64,000 bases of DNA from Sporolactobacillus putidus (GCF_014647035.1 NZ_BMOK01000002.1:1-64000); one strand, 5' to 3'. Counted from the stretch's first letter, positions 25,830 to 35,817 are shown. Numbers and translations: made by a program. The notes: generated by a model not told the origin, from the letters alone.

Positions 25830-26471
25830 CTAATTGATTTCGGTGAATTTGTGCTCCGGCATCAGTGCTTCGGCAGAGACAACGGCCGCTCGCTTCAGCG
25901 CCTTGGTGATCGTATCGAGTGAAAGGCAGGGCGCAAGTTTGTCCAAAGTCTGCTCAGGAATATAAGGAATATGAATAAAGCCGCCGATTTTCGTCTGCCC
26001 GGAATGGCTCAGTTCATGCATCAGTCCATAGAAAACCTGATTGCAGACAAAGGTTCCTGCCGTATTGGAGAGCCCCGCGGGAATACCGAGGTCCTTGATA
26101 GCACGGACAATTTTGCGGACCGGCAGAGTCGACCAATACGCCGCCGGCCCGTCTGAAATAATCACTTTATCGGTCAGCACCCGGCCCGCATTATCAGGAA
26201 TCGGCGCATCGCTAACGTTGATCGCAACACGCTCCGGAGTAATCTGCATTCTCCCCCCGGCCTGTCCGACAGCGATCGTCACCTCCGGCCTGATGACACG
26301 AATCGATGAAATCAGTCTTTTTATCGCTTCTCCGTAAACCACAGGCAGCCTCGTCGCAAAGAGTGTCACGTTTTCCGCAGCCTGAATGCCGTCCAGCCGC
26401 CGTACCGCTTCCCAGGAAGGGTTGACATGATCCTCACCATAAGGCGCGAACCCGCTTAACAAGACTCTCAT
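25830..26471 (-). CDS. pcp: Pyrrolidone-carboxylate peptidase
   Basis: The 213-residue product is a peptidase family C15 enzyme. The catalytic triad is recognisable: Glu near residue 80 in TPERVAINV, Cys in NTAGTFVCNQVFYGLMH near residue 143, and His in FIHIPYIPEQ near residue 166. It removes N-terminal pyroglutamate from peptides in the cytoplasm. The ATG follows AAGGAG. It lies between a terminator (dapA) and the rnjB promoter, so it is a separate unit inserted into the conserved dapA-rnjB neighbourhood. Confidence 0.95.
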   Translation of the reverse strand: MRVLLSGFAPYGEDHVNPSWEAVRRLDGIQAAENVTLFATRLPVVYGEAIKRLISSIRVIRPEVTIAVGQAGGRMQITPERVAINVSDAPIPDNAGRVLTDKVIISDGPAAYWSTLPVRKIVRAIKDLGIPAGLSNTAGTFVCNQVFYGLMHELSHSGQTKIGGFIHIPYIPEQTLDKLAPCLSLDTITKALKRAAVVSAEALMPEHKFTEIN

Positions 26472-26510
26472 GCCGATCGCTCCTTGACTCTAATTTATTT
26501 TGGATGAATA

Positions 26511-26547
26511 AAAAGGTGAATAAGGAAACCGTGTTCCTATTCACCCT
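26511..26547 (-). terminator. Terminator of the asd-dapG-dapA operon
   Basis: On the minus strand GGTGAATAGGAA pairs with TTCCTTATTCACC (one bulge) around CACGG/GT and is followed by TTTTTATT. It begins 13 bases past the dapA stop. Confidence 0.85.
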
Positions 26548-26559
26548 TTGTCTTCAAAT

Positions 26560-27462
26560 TCAGCTGTTTTTGATTTTCTGTTCAGAGAGGCTTTTAAAAC
26601 GACTGTATACATCGACCAGCGAGGCCCGCTCCCCATCTGTCAGATCAACCATCGGCAGACGGACACCTCCGACCGGAATGCCCAGATGATTAAGCATCGT
26701 TTTCATCGGCGCAGGATTAGGCGCCGCAAAAAGTTCCCGCATAAGCGGAAGCATCGCCCGATGCAAGAATGCCGCCTCTTTGATATCTCCATCCAGAAAA
26801 GCCGTAATCATGTTTTTCATCTCGGATCCGATGATATGTGACGAGACAGAAATCACACCCTGACCGCCAATCGCGAGAATAGGCAGGGTCAGACCGTCGT
26901 CGCCGCTGTACAGATGAAAATCCTCATCTGTCCCACTGATAATTTCCGCCATTTGATCCAGATCCCCGCTTGCCTCTTTGACGGCAACAATATTATCGAT
27001 TTTAGAGAGTCGAATCATCGTCTCAGCGGATATATTCACTTTTGAACGGCCGGGAATATTATACACGACAACCGGCACGTCGACGTTTTCGGCAATAGTC
27101 CTGTAATGTGCATAAAGCCCTTCCTGATTCGGCTTATTATAATAAGGCGCCACTGCCATGACTGCATCCACGCCAAGCTTTGCGGCCTCTCTCGAAAACT
27201 CGGCGGATTGCTTTGTATTATTTCCTCCGGTGCCTACAATAACCTTCAGACGTCCGGCTGCTACTTTTACGACATGTTCGAATAGCAGCAGTTTTTCTTC
27301 ACTTGAAAGTGTTGGTGACTCCCCCGTTGTCCCGGCAACGACTACGCCATCCGATCCATTTCGTATCAAATGTTCCAAAAGATCAGTCGTTCTTTCAAGA
27401 CTGAGTTTTCCGTTCTCATCAAATGGCGTGACCATTGCAGTCAACAATCTGCCAAAATCCAT
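26560..27462 (-). CDS. dapA: 4-hydroxy-tetrahydrodipicolinate synthase
   Basis: The 300-residue TIM-barrel aldolase has the Schiff-base Lys in IVAVKEASGD near residue 160, the Tyr in VVYNIPGRS near residue 135, and GTTGESPTLS near residue 45. It condenses pyruvate with aspartate semialdehyde, the branch point for lysine, meso-diaminopimelate and spore dipicolinate. The ATG at 27462 follows AGGAGTG and starts 5 bases after the dapG stop. Asd, DapG and DapA are consecutive, so substrate supply and use are co-transcribed. Confidence 0.96.
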   Translation of the reverse strand: MDFGRLLTAMVTPFDENGKLSLERTTDLLEHLIRNGSDGVVVAGTTGESPTLSSEEKLLLFEHVVKVAAGRLKVIVGTGGNNTKQSAEFSREAAKLGVDAVMAVAPYYNKPNQEGLYAHYRTIAENVDVPVVVYNIPGRSKVNISAETMIRLSKIDNIVAVKEASGDLDQMAEIISGTDEDFHLYSGDDGLTLPILAIGGQGVISVSSHIIGSEMKNMITAFLDGDIKEAAFLHRAMLPLMRELFAAPNPAPMKTMLNHLGIPVGGVRLPMVDLTDGERASLVDVYSRFKSLSEQKIKNS

Positions 27463-27467
27463 TTCTC

Positions 27468-28715
27468 TCACTCCTGTTTTGGTTGTTCCAAACCTGCTTC
27501 TTCTTGCTCTTTTTCTAGATGGAAAGCGCGGTGCAGTGCGTTAACGGCATTATTCATCTTCGCCTGTTCAACCAGAACCCAAATTGTATTGTGGGAATCG
27601 GCGGACTGCAGGATACGGATTCCCTGTTCCGTAAGAGCGTTCACGATTCGCGAAGCAACTCCGGGAACACCGGCCATTCCCGCTCCTACAGCCGAGACTT
27701 TGGCACATCCGCCCAGCACATCCGGCGAATAGCCCAATTTTTTCAGCGTCGCAACGGCAAGATCCGTCACTTTTTCCATGACCGTGTAAACAACACCGTT
27801 CGGACTGATATTAATCAGGTCAACACTGATCCCTTTCTCCGCCATCGCTTTGAACACTTTCGCCTGAAGATCGTACTCCTCTTTACCGGCACGCACACGG
27901 ATCTGTGTCACTCCTCTGACATACGTTATCCCGGTTACCGGCCGTTCCTGAATATCCTGTCCGCGGCTTGCACGGTTCATCGTTGTGACGAGCGTACCAA
28001 GTCCGTCAGACATTGTCGAACGGATGTGTATCGGAATTTTGGCCGTCATGGCAATCTCAACTGCCCGCGGGTGGATCACTTTCGCCCCTTGGTAGGCGAG
28101 GTTGCAAACCTCATTGTAAGTAAGAACCGAAAGTTTGCGTGCATCGCTTACAATACGCGGATCCGCAGTCATGACGCCGTTAACATCTGTAAAAATATCA
28201 ATCCATTCCGCATCGACAGCCGCGCCCAGTGCTGCAGCCGATGTATCGCTGCCCCCGCGTCCAAGGGTTGTTATTTCACCATCTGCCGTCTGTCCCTGAA
28301 AACCGGCGACAACTACAGCATCGAGACTTTCAAGTTTTTTCAGCAGGTGGCTAACCTTCATCTCAATGATCTTCGCCTCGTTAAACATTTTATTCGTCCG
28401 AAAACCCGCCTGTGCGCCTGTCATCGCCTCGGAACGAATGCCTGCCTTTTTCAGCAGGTTCGAAAAGACAACCATCGAAATCGTTTCTCCGCAGGACATC
28501 AGAATGTCCCTCTCGCGCGGCGAACTCTCATTTTCATCGACAAGGCCGAGCAATGTGTCGGTCGCGTAAGGATCCCCCGAACGGCCCATCGCGGAGACAA
28601 CAACAATCACCTTGTAGCCGTCATTTATGGCGTTCATCACGTGCTGAACCGCATGATCCCTCATATCCTGAGTCTGGACGGATGTTCCGCCAAATTTTTG
28701 CACAATGATTTTCAA
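27468..28715 (-). CDS. dapG: Aspartokinase I, DapG type
   Basis: The product is about 415 residues. The kinase domain starts KIIVQKFGGTSV and contains TTLGRGGSDTSA near residue 165 for ATP and aspartate; two ACT domains (from about residue 260) supply allosteric control by meso-diaminopimelate in the B. subtilis orthologue. It phosphorylates aspartate. The start is a TTG at 28715 with AAAGGATGA upstream; the open frame to 28832 overlaps the end of asd and lacks similarity. Confidence 0.95.
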   Translation of the reverse strand: MKIIVQKFGGTSVQTQDMRDHAVQHVMNAINDGYKVIVVVSAMGRSGDPYATDTLLGLVDENESSPRERDILMSCGETISMVVFSNLLKKAGIRSEAMTGAQAGFRTNKMFNEAKIIEMKVSHLLKKLESLDAVVVAGFQGQTADGEITTLGRGGSDTSAAALGAAVDAEWIDIFTDVNGVMTADPRIVSDARKLSVLTYNEVCNLAYQGAKVIHPRAVEIAMTAKIPIHIRSTMSDGLGTLVTTMNRASRGQDIQERPVTGITYVRGVTQIRVRAGKEEYDLQAKVFKAMAEKGISVDLINISPNGVVYTVMEKVTDLAVATLKKLGYSPDVLGGCAKVSAVGAGMAGVPGVASRIVNALTEQGIRILQSADSHNTIWVLVEQAKMNNAVNALHRAFHLEKEQEEAGLEQPKQE

Positions 28716-28774
28716 ATCGCTATCATCCTTTCTCTTCAGGAGAATATCCCAAGTAAACCGCTTTGCCATCTCTC

Positions 28775-29827
28775 TCAGGCTTCGATCAGTCCTAGCTTCA
28801 GAAGACTTTCCGCAATTTGGACCGAATTCCATGCAGCGCCCTTGAGTAGGTTATCGGAAACAATCCACATGTGAAAACCATTTTCCACATCAGGGTCTTT
28901 CCTGATACGGCCGACGAAGACCTCTTTCTTTCCTACAGCGTTCATTTGCATCGGATAAATCTGGTGTGCCGGATCATCCTGCAATACAATTCCCGGCGCA
29001 TCGGAAAGAAGGGCTTTTATGTCCGAGGATTCAACGTTGTTTTTATTAATTTCTATATAGACTGACTCTCCGTGGCTGATCGGAACAGGCACACGTACAC
29101 AAGTGGCCGAAACTTTCAGCTGCCGGTCGTCCATGATTTTTTTCGTTTCGTTGATCATTTTCATTTCTTCAAAAGTGTAATCGTTCGGCTGAAACATATC
29201 AATTTGCGGAATCGAGTTAAATGCCATCTGGTAATGTTTTTTGTCCCCTTTGACCGGAAGAATGGCTGCCTCCGGCTGTTTGCCCTCCAGAACATCCCTT
29301 GTCTGCCTTTCAAGTTCCGCCATCGCTTTGGCACCCGCGCCTCCGACCGCCTGGTAGGTAGAAACAATAATGCGGTTCAGGCCGTATGCCTGTCGAATCG
29401 GCTCAAGCGCCGCGACCATCTGGATTGTTGAACAGTTTGGATTGGCGATAATACCGTGATGCCCATGCAGCGCCTCCTCATTCACTTCCGGAACGACAAG
29501 CGGGACATCTTTGTCCATCCGAAACGCACTTGTATTATCAATAACGACAGCTCCGCGCTCCGCAGCTTCCGGAGCAAGTTCCTTTGATACGGATCCCCCT
29601 GCGCTGAACAGTGCAATATCTATATTCTTAAAAGATTCAGGCTTCGCTTCCGCAATGATCCACTCCTTGCCGCCGAACACGACTTTCTTGCCTGCAGAGC
29701 GTTTTGAGGCAAGCGGGAGGAGCTTCTTTACCGGAAGCGGTGAACCTTCGAGCATTTCAAGCATTCTTGTACCTACAGCCCCTGTAACTCCGACTACAGC
29801 CACATTCAGTCCTTCTGTATTTAACAA
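28775..29827 (-). CDS. asd: Aspartate-semialdehyde dehydrogenase
   Basis: The 350-residue product has the NADP loop [12 protein letters not shown], the catalytic Cys in NPNCSTIQM near residue 130, and the substrate-binding GGAGAKAM and R-V-P-V-S-H segments. It reduces aspartyl phosphate to the semialdehyde used by DapA. The start is a TTG at 29827, since GGGAGAG lies 6-7 bases before it and the initiator aligns with LNVAVVG. It begins 148 bases after dpaB; a TATAAT at 29865-29870 may allow independent expression, though its -35 is weak. Confidence 0.95.
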   Translation of the reverse strand: MLNTEGLNVAVVGVTGAVGTRMLEMLEGSPLPVKKLLPLASKRSAGKKVVFGGKEWIIAEAKPESFKNIDIALFSAGGSVSKELAPEAAERGAVVIDNTSAFRMDKDVPLVVPEVNEEALHGHHGIIANPNCSTIQMVAALEPIRQAYGLNRIIVSTYQAVGGAGAKAMAELERQTRDVLEGKQPEAAILPVKGDKKHYQMAFNSIPQIDMFQPNDYTFEEMKMINETKKIMDDRQLKVSATCVRVPVPISHGESVYIEINKNNVESSDIKALLSDAPGIVLQDDPAHQIYPMQMNAVGKKEVFVGRIRKDPDVENGFHMWIVSDNLLKGAAWNSVQIAESLLKLGLIEA

Positions 29828-29975
29828 ACTGATCTCTCCCTGAACGATACGTATCATTTTATCTATTATATAATCACTGATAGTCGAAAGAAAGGGAGAA
29901 TCGCAGAAAACAGCCTTCTCCCTTGGAAATCCAGTTCTATTTTATCATATTCAGCCCTGGAGAAAACATTAAACA

Positions 29976-30572
29976 TCAATCTTGCTTTGTTTTATCGACA
30001 AGTATCGGCTGAAGCTGTTTTCCAAGCACGGCAGATTCTACTGTTTCCATCATCGCGTCCATTCGACCGACCAGGGAATTCGGCTTGTGCACTGGATCAT
30101 CCTGGCCAAACGGAATAAAATAAATGTTTTTTGTAACAATCAGTTTAGCAATATTTTGCAGATTAAGTCCGAGCCCGTCGTTCGTTGAAATGCCGAGCAC
30201 TACAGGGCGGCCGTTCCTCAATGTTGCCTTGGCCGCCATCAGCACGGGGCTATCGGTTTGCGCATTGGCGAATTTACTCAGCGAGTTTCCGGTAAGGGGA
30301 GCAATAATCATACAGTCAAGCGGCTTTCTCGGCCCATACGGTTCAGCTTTGACAATTGAATCGACAACTTCGTTTCCTGTGATGGCTTCCACCTTCCCCA
30401 CCCAGTCTTCTCCGCTCCCAAAACGGGTGACTGTCTGCCTCACCGAATACGTGACAAACGCCGTCACTTCGCATCCCGCTTCCACCAGTTTTTCGACTTC
30501 AGGAACAACCTGGCTGTAGGTGCAATGCGATCCGGTGATTCCGAAACCGATATGCTTCCCTTCAAGGCTCAT
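29976..30572 (-). CDS. dpaB: Dipicolinate synthase subunit B
   Basis: The 198-residue product is a flavoprotein-family (UbiX/Pad1-like fold) subunit with GFGITGSHCTYSQV at the N-terminus and APLTGNSLSKFANAQTDSPVLMAAKA near residue 95. With DpaA it converts dihydrodipicolinate to dipicolinic acid in the mother cell, which is then moved into the spore core. It starts one base after dpaA ends. The sequence is complete and of normal length (about 200 residues). Confidence 0.96.
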   Translation of the reverse strand: MSLEGKHIGFGITGSHCTYSQVVPEVEKLVEAGCEVTAFVTYSVRQTVTRFGSGEDWVGKVEAITGNEVVDSIVKAEPYGPRKPLDCMIIAPLTGNSLSKFANAQTDSPVLMAAKATLRNGRPVVLGISTNDGLGLNLQNIAKLIVTKNIYFIPFGQDDPVHKPNSLVGRMDAMMETVESAVLGKQLQPILVDKTKQD

Positions 30573-30573
30573 C

Positions 30574-31467
30574 TTATTCCGCCTCCTCTGAAAATTTATC
30601 CAGCAACAACTCCGTCATCACATTTGCAATAATCTGACCCGCTGTTCTCGGAGCAACAAGTCCGGGAAGTCCCGGCGTAATAATAGCTTTGATGCCGCGC
30701 TTTTTTGCATAGCGAAAGTCCGTTCCGCCGGGAAGCGAAGCGACGTCCATGATAAAACTGCTGGCAGGCATACAGGAAAGAACCTTGCTGGTCAGCACCA
30801 TTGCCGGAATCGTGTTGATGCATATTTCGTTATCCTGTACCTGATCTGCAAGATCCTTCAGGTAAAACGCTTCCAGCCCCATTTCCACTGCACGGGCGAG
30901 ATGTTCCGAACGGCGGGCACCTACTTTTACATGGGCGCCAAGCGCCGCAAATGCCCTGGCCAGACTCATTCCCGTTCGGCCGAGCCCAAGAATGATCACA
31001 TTAGCGTGATGAATCGTGATATCCGTATGCTGGATGACCATCATGAGCGTTCCCTCAACCGTCGGAATAGAATTATAGATTGCGACATCGTCACGCTCAA
31101 ATAATTTTACGACCTCACGCCCCGTTTCGCGTGAGATTTTATCAAGATAAGGTGTCGAGATGCCAGAATAGATGGTGCAGTGTGCCGGAGTCTCTTGAAG
31201 CCAGTCTTTGGTCAATTTGATCGTTTCAACGGAAAATGTGGTCTCGACATTCCCTTCTTTATCCGTTCCGCTGACGGGAAGAATCAGACTGTCTACTTCT
31301 TTCGCTCTGACCTCTTCCATATTCATTTTAATTGCTCCGTTGAAATTCCGGTTCAGCTGATCAAAACCGATAAGCGACAGACGAGCATCCAGCGCAGTCA
31401 GTTTGTCAATCACTTCAATCTGCCGAGCGTCCCCTCCCAAGATCACGATGTGCCTGTTTGTCAGCAT
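30574..31467 (-). CDS. dpaA: Dipicolinate synthase subunit A
   Basis: The 297-residue product equals B. subtilis SpoVFA in length. It begins with a nucleotide-binding segment (NRHIVILGGDARQIE) and has a second Rossmann fold with ILGLGRTGMSLARAF near residue 160. It is the catalytic dehydrogenase-like subunit of dipicolinate synthase. The ATG at 31467 is preceded by GGAGGG. A sigma-K type promoter sits at 31526-31552, agreeing with late mother-cell expression. Confidence 0.96.
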   Translation of the reverse strand: MLTNRHIVILGGDARQIEVIDKLTALDARLSLIGFDQLNRNFNGAIKMNMEEVRAKEVDSLILPVSGTDKEGNVETTFSVETIKLTKDWLQETPAHCTIYSGISTPYLDKISRETGREVVKLFERDDVAIYNSIPTVEGTLMMVIQHTDITIHHANVIILGLGRTGMSLARAFAALGAHVKVGARRSEHLARAVEMGLEAFYLKDLADQVQDNEICINTIPAMVLTSKVLSCMPASSFIMDVASLPGGTDFRYAKKRGIKAIITPGLPGLVAPRTAGQIIANVMTELLLDKFSEEAE

Positions 31468-31525
31468 CGACTTTCCCTCCGCATGGCTGTCTTTCAATAC
31501 ATAGCCTAATTTTCTTTCAACACTC

Positions 31526-31552
31526 TATGGTATGACAAACGCCCGCTGTTGT
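31526..31552 (-). promoter_or_regulatory. Sigma-K type promoter of dpaA-dpaB
   Basis: On the minus strand the -10 CATACCATA (31534-31526) fits CATANNNTA and the -35 dinucleotide AC, within CAC, lies 16 bases upstream. B. subtilis spoVFA is transcribed by sigma-K. Confidence 0.65.
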
Positions 31553-31578
31553 GAAAATGATTGGGCTTTAGGCCATAG

Positions 31579-31619
31579 AAAAAGTCCCCGAAAAATCATG
31601 AAATTTTTCAGGGACTTTA
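31579..31619 (-). terminator. Terminator of ymxG
   Basis: A long stem (AAAGTCCC plus AAAAAT arms) ends in TTTTTC on the minus strand, 26 bases past the ymxG stop. It isolates dpaA from the housekeeping operon upstream. Confidence 0.8.
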
Positions 31620-31644
31620 CTCTATTTGCTGATTCAATAATGAA

Positions 31645-32880
31645 TCAAAGTGCGGCCGGCACGTCTCCGGTCGGGCTGACGATGGAACATGAGTACGGTT
31701 TATCAAAGATTGATTCCGCCACTTCACGCACATCGGCCAGAGTCACAGCATCGATTCTATCGATCATTTCATCGATCGAACGGTCGCGTCCGAGAATCAG
31801 CTCATTCTTTGCATTTCTGCTCATCCGGCTGTTTGTGCTTTCCAGACCGAGGATTATATTGCCCTTGATCTGTGCCTTGCTGCTGTCCAGCTCTTTCTCT
31901 GTCAGACCTTCCCTTGTCATCGTCTGGATCGTCTCAAGAATCGTCTCTCCAAGTTCTTCAATCTGATCGGCTCCTGTGCCTCCGTAGACCGTCAAAAGAC
32001 CGCTGTCCTTAAAGGCGGTGTGGAATGAAAATACGGAGTATGCAAGGCCCCGTTCCTCGCGAACATTCTGAAACAGGCGGCTGCTCATGCTCCCTCCCAG
32101 TGCATTGTTCATCACCATCAGCGGAACCATCGTTTCATCGCTGCTTGAAACCCCGGCATAACCGAGACAGACATGAGCCTGTTCCGTTTCCTTTTTGCGC
32201 GCTATTTTGCCTGGACTAAACGAAGGGGCAGGCTGCCGCTCTTCACTTTCCGGTACCTCGTAATCTACAAAAATCCGGTCGATTTCATCAATGAATGATT
32301 CGTCGATGTTTCCGGCTACGGAGACTACGATGTTATCCGGCGTATAATGTGTATGCATATGCGATCTCAAGTCGTCCGGACTGAAATCCGCCAGCGTCTG
32401 CTTTGTACCGAGGATCGGATAACCGAGAGGATGATGAGCAAAACTTGCAGCGCTGAGCAAATCATGAACGAGATCGTCCGGGGTATCCTCGTACATCTTG
32501 ATCTCTTCACCGATTACCTGTTTTTCTTTCTCGAGATCCGCACGGTCGAAGCGGGAGTGAAACAGCATATCGGCGAGCACATGAATCGCATAGGATGAAT
32601 CGTTGTCCATCACCTTGGCGTAAAAACACGTGCACTCTTTTGAGGTAAAGGCATTGACCTGACCTCCGATTCGGTCAAACGCCTCGGCAATTTCCCGCGC
32701 GCTTCGCGTTTCGGTCCCTTTAAAGAGCATATGTTCGATAAAATGTGAAATGCCGTTGTTCGATTCATTTTCATATCTTGAACCTGTTCCGATCCAGATG
32801 CCGATGCTCGCCGATCGGACAAACGGCATCTTTTCCAGCAAAACGCGAACACCGTTCGAACATTTATGTTTTATAACCAC
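31645..32880 (-). CDS. ymxG: M16 family zinc peptidase (YmxG, processing-protease-like)
   Basis: The product is about 411 residues. The inverted zinc motif H-X2-E-H appears as HFIEHMLFKG near residue 47, with the third ligand Glu downstream in VIGEEIKMYED near residue 120. A second inactive-type M16 half completes the fold. In B. subtilis this protein (MlpA/YmxG) lies between pnp and the spoVF operon, as here, and is linked to degradation of peptides and aprE regulation. The GTG at 32880 has GGGAGGA at 7 bases; the frame to 32907 lacks a site. Confidence 0.92.
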   Translation of the reverse strand: MVIKHKCSNGVRVLLEKMPFVRSASIGIWIGTGSRYENESNNGISHFIEHMLFKGTETRSAREIAEAFDRIGGQVNAFTSKECTCFYAKVMDNDSSYAIHVLADMLFHSRFDRADLEKEKQVIGEEIKMYEDTPDDLVHDLLSAASFAHHPLGYPILGTKQTLADFSPDDLRSHMHTHYTPDNIVVSVAGNIDESFIDEIDRIFVDYEVPESEERQPAPSFSPGKIARKKETEQAHVCLGYAGVSSSDETMVPLMVMNNALGGSMSSRLFQNVREERGLAYSVFSFHTAFKDSGLLTVYGGTGADQIEELGETILETIQTMTREGLTEKELDSSKAQIKGNIILGLESTNSRMSRNAKNELILGRDRSIDEMIDRIDAVTLADVREVAESIFDKPYSCSIVSPTGDVPAAL

Positions 32881-33047
32881 GAAAAATCCTCCCGTTTCTC
32901 TTCTCACTCAATATTCTAATTCTAAATTACTATATACTATAGCACGATGAAAAATAGCAGACAAATAGATTCATATTCTTTTATGTATTTTTCATTAAGA
33001 TTATGAGGACAACAATTGACGATCGGTTAAAAGCGTTAATTTTCCCT

Positions 33048-33077
33048 AAAAAAAGAAGCCGGCACGGCGCCAGCTTC
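33048..33077 (-). terminator. Terminator of pnp
   Basis: Nine-base arms (GAAGCTGGC and GCCGGCTTC, with one G-T pair) enclose GCCGT and are followed by seven T on the minus strand. It begins 37 bases past the pnp stop. Confidence 0.9.
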
Positions 33078-33113
33078 AGCAGAAGACCTGCTATTATTCG
33101 TGAATTTTCGGTT

Positions 33114-35243
33114 TCAGTGAACGTTTGTTTCTTTTTGTATTCCAGAGTCTGAAAGAACCGCTTTACGTGAAAGTTTAATCCTGCCCTGATGATCAATATC
33201 GATAACCTTGACGCGGACTTCGTCGCCGATATTAACGACATCTTCTACTTTTTCAACACGTTTGCTGTCCAGTTCCGAGATGTGAATCAGCCCGTCTGTG
33301 TGTCCGAACAAGCCGACAAACGCTCCGAACTTTTCTATCCGCTTTACTTTTCCAACGTAGATTTCCCCGATCTTCGCCTCGCGAACCAGATCCTCAATCA
33401 TCTGTTTTGCCTTCTTGCTTCCCTTTTCATCGGCTGAGAAAATGACAATGGAGCCGTCCTGTTCAATGTCGATTTTGACACCTGTTTCATCAATTATTTT
33501 ATTGATGACTTTCCCGCCTGATCCAATGACATCACGGATTTTTTCAGGATTGATCGACATCTTCAATATTTTCGGAGCAAATTCGGAGAGATGCAGGCGC
33601 GGCCCGGGTATCGCCGTCAGAATTGTCTTCATGATCTTCATGCGGCCTTCCTTAGCCTGATTCAAAGCGCGGGCTAAAATATCGCGCGTCACACCGGAAA
33701 TCTTAATATCCATCTGAAGTGCCGTCACACCCTTTTCCGTTCCGGCGCATTTAAAATCCATATCCCCGAGCGAGTCTTCCATCCCCTGAATATCTGTCAG
33801 CACAACGACGTCGTCTCCGTGTTTGACAAGGCCCATGGCAATTCCCGCCACCGGCGCCTTGATCGGCACCCCGGCATCCATCAGTGCGAGCGTGCTCCCG
33901 CAAATGCTTGCCTGGGAAGATGACCCGTTTGATTCCAGTACTTCAGAAACACAGCGGATCGTATATGGGAATTCCTTTTCAGGAGGAATAACCGGTGCCA
34001 GCGCGCGTTCACCGAGCGCCCCGTGTCCGATTTCTCTGCGGCCGGGCGAGCGTACCGGTCTGGCTTCGCCAGTGCTGAAACCGGGAAAATTATAATGATG
34101 CAGGAATCGTTTGGAATCTTCAGCGGCGAAATCATCCAATGCCTGAAAATCCCCAAGCGGCCCCAGTGTGCAAACGCTGAGCGCCTGTGTCTGTCCCCGG
34201 GTGAACAGGCCTGATCCGTGCGCCCTCGGCAGAAGACCGACACGCGCTGAAAGCGGCCGGATTTCATCGATCGCGCGTCCATCGGGACGAAGATGTTCGA
34301 CGACGATCATCCGCCGCACCTCTTCCTTCAGGATATTATGTAGAACCTCCTCAACAAGCGCCGTATCAATCGGCTCCTCGGCATGCTCGTTCTCTGTCTG
34401 AAAAACCGAGATGACTGATTGGTTGACCTCGCTGATCGCCTTGTCCCGCGCCTGTTTTTCTTCCGTGCGCATGGCTTTGTCCAGACGGTCGCCGACAAGG
34501 CTCCGGATGTGCATTTCCAGATCGGCATCTGCCTTGAAAAGCTTGGTTTCCATTTTTTCTTTTCCGACTTCAGAGACTATCCGTTCTTCAAAAATAATCA
34601 GCTGCCTGATCTGTTCATGAGCAAACAGAATCGCGTCAAGCATGACTTCTTCAGGAATCTGATCCGCGCCCGCCTCAACCATATTAATGGCTTCTTTGGT
34701 CCCTGCAACGGTCAGGTTCATATCGCTTATTTTTGCCTGTTCAACGGTAGGATTGACAACAAATTTTCCATCCACGCGACCGATAACAACACCGGCAACC
34801 GGCCCGCCGAAAGGTACGTCGGAAACCGACAGAGCTACAGACGATCCGAGCATAGCCGCCATCTGTGCGCTGCAGTTCAGGTCAAGACTGAGGACCATAT
34901 TGACAATCTGAACTTCATTGCGGAACCCATCGGGAAAAAGAGGGCGTATCGGCCGGTCAATCAAACGGGCGGCAAGAGTCGCCATATCGCTTGGCCTGCC
35001 CTCTCTTTTGATGAAGCCGCCCGGAATCTTCCCTACTGCATAGGCACGCTCTTCATAATTGACCGTCAGCGGGAAAAATGAACCTTCCTTTGGTTCTTTT
35101 GATGCCGTTACCGTAGAAAGAATGACCGTGTCGCCATAGTAGACAAGTGCGGCACCGTTCGCCTGCTTAGCGACCTCGCCAATCTCGACGCGGAGCGGCC
35201 GTCCGGCCCATTCCATCTCAAAAACATGCTTTGCCTGTTCCAT
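33114..35243 (-). CDS. pnp: Polynucleotide phosphorylase
   Basis: The product is about 709 residues. It has two RNase PH domains, the second with [30 protein letters not shown] near residue 390, followed by KH ([12 protein letters not shown] near residue 565) and S1 domains. The trimeric enzyme degrades RNA from the 3' end using phosphate and is a partner of RNase J and Y. The ATG at 35243 follows AGAGGTG; the frame upstream to 35339 has no similarity. A leader hairpin lies between rpsO and pnp. Confidence 0.97.
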   Translation of the reverse strand: MEQAKHVFEMEWAGRPLRVEIGEVAKQANGAALVYYGDTVILSTVTASKEPKEGSFFPLTVNYEERAYAVGKIPGGFIKREGRPSDMATLAARLIDRPIRPLFPDGFRNEVQIVNMVLSLDLNCSAQMAAMLGSSVALSVSDVPFGGPVAGVVIGRVDGKFVVNPTVEQAKISDMNLTVAGTKEAINMVEAGADQIPEEVMLDAILFAHEQIRQLIIFEERIVSEVGKEKMETKLFKADADLEMHIRSLVGDRLDKAMRTEEKQARDKAISEVNQSVISVFQTENEHAEEPIDTALVEEVLHNILKEEVRRMIVVEHLRPDGRAIDEIRPLSARVGLLPRAHGSGLFTRGQTQALSVCTLGPLGDFQALDDFAAEDSKRFLHHYNFPGFSTGEARPVRSPGRREIGHGALGERALAPVIPPEKEFPYTIRCVSEVLESNGSSSQASICGSTLALMDAGVPIKAPVAGIAMGLVKHGDDVVVLTDIQGMEDSLGDMDFKCAGTEKGVTALQMDIKISGVTRDILARALNQAKEGRMKIMKTILTAIPGPRLHLSEFAPKILKMSINPEKIRDVIGSGGKVINKIIDETGVKIDIEQDGSIVIFSADEKGSKKAKQMIEDLVREAKIGEIYVGKVKRIEKFGAFVGLFGHTDGLIHISELDSKRVEKVEDVVNIGDEVRVKVIDIDHQGRIKLSRKAVLSDSGIQKETNVH

Positions 35244-35281
35244 GTCCCTGTAACACCTCTTTTCTGTAAACGTAGCAAAAC

Positions 35282-35299
35282 AGCCCGTCAATCCGGGCT
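35282..35299 (-). promoter_or_regulatory. Hairpin in the pnp leader
   Basis: Six-base arms AGCCCG/CGGGCT enclose six bases, followed by GTTTTGC on the minus strand. It lies about 40 bases before the pnp start. It may be a weak terminator or a processing site such as PNPase autoregulation uses elsewhere; this is inference. Confidence 0.4.
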
Positions 35300-35364
35300 T
35301 TTCCAGATTTATTTGAACAGCAGGAATAAATTCCGCCATAAGTGGGAAATATCTTTATGCTAAT

Positions 35365-35394
35365 AAAAAAGCGGGACATCGCCCGCTTTTTCGT
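35365..35394 (-). terminator. Terminator of rpsO
   Basis: GCGGGCGATGTCCCGC on the minus strand is flanked by A5 and T6 runs. It starts 6 bases past the rpsO stop. Confidence 0.9.
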
Positions 35395-35399
35395 TTTTC

Positions 35400-35669
35400 T
35401 TATCGACGCAGTCCCAATTTGTTAATTAAATCACGGTATCTTTTAACATCCACACCGCGCAGATAAGTCAGCAAATTGCGACGCTTACCAACCATTTTCA
35501 GAAGGCCGCGACGAGAATGGTGGTCCTTCTTGTGCAACTTCAAATGCTCGTTAAGTACATTAATCTGTTCCGTCAGAACGGCGATCTGAACTTCCGGTGA
35601 ACCGGTATCGTTCTCATGTGTCTGATACTCTTGAATCAGCTGAGTCTTGCGTTCTTTTGTTAAAGCCAT
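35400..35669 (-). CDS. rpsO: 30S ribosomal protein S15
   Basis: The 89-residue product is the standard S15 length. It has [15 protein letters not shown] near residue 22, the [23 protein letters not shown] 16S rRNA-binding block near residue 42, and [21 protein letters not shown] at the end. It nucleates the 30S platform. The start is preceded by GGGAGGTGA. A near-consensus promoter lies at 35772-35800, giving a leader of roughly 95 bases in which S15 autoregulatory folding is possible. Confidence 0.98.
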   Translation of the reverse strand: MALTKERKTQLIQEYQTHENDTGSPEVQIAVLTEQINVLNEHLKLHKKDHHSRRGLLKMVGKRRNLLTYLRGVDVKRYRDLINKLGLRR

Positions 35670-35771
35670 GAGCTTTCACCTCCCTATCTCGAATCCCCTT
35701 GAGCTCAGCTGCCGCCGGTGGAGCGAGCAGCCGGGCGAAGGTTCTTGTACCAATCAAACCTGTACTGTACC

Positions 35772-35800
35772 ATCATACATGTTTTCCGCTGCGAGTTCAA
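35772..35800 (-). promoter_or_regulatory. Sigma-A promoter of rpsO
   Basis: On the minus strand TTGAAC (35800-35795) and TATGAT (35777-35772) are 17 bases apart, just after the ribF stop (35818). The leader after it is GC-rich with a potential GCTGC/GCAGC stem. Confidence 0.75.
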
Positions 35801-35817
35801 GATAACTTCAGCATTTC

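Noticed and set aside
27519-28874. 451-residue plus-strand frame
   Set aside because: Antisense shadow of dapG; Arg/His/Cys-rich composition typical of antisense reading.
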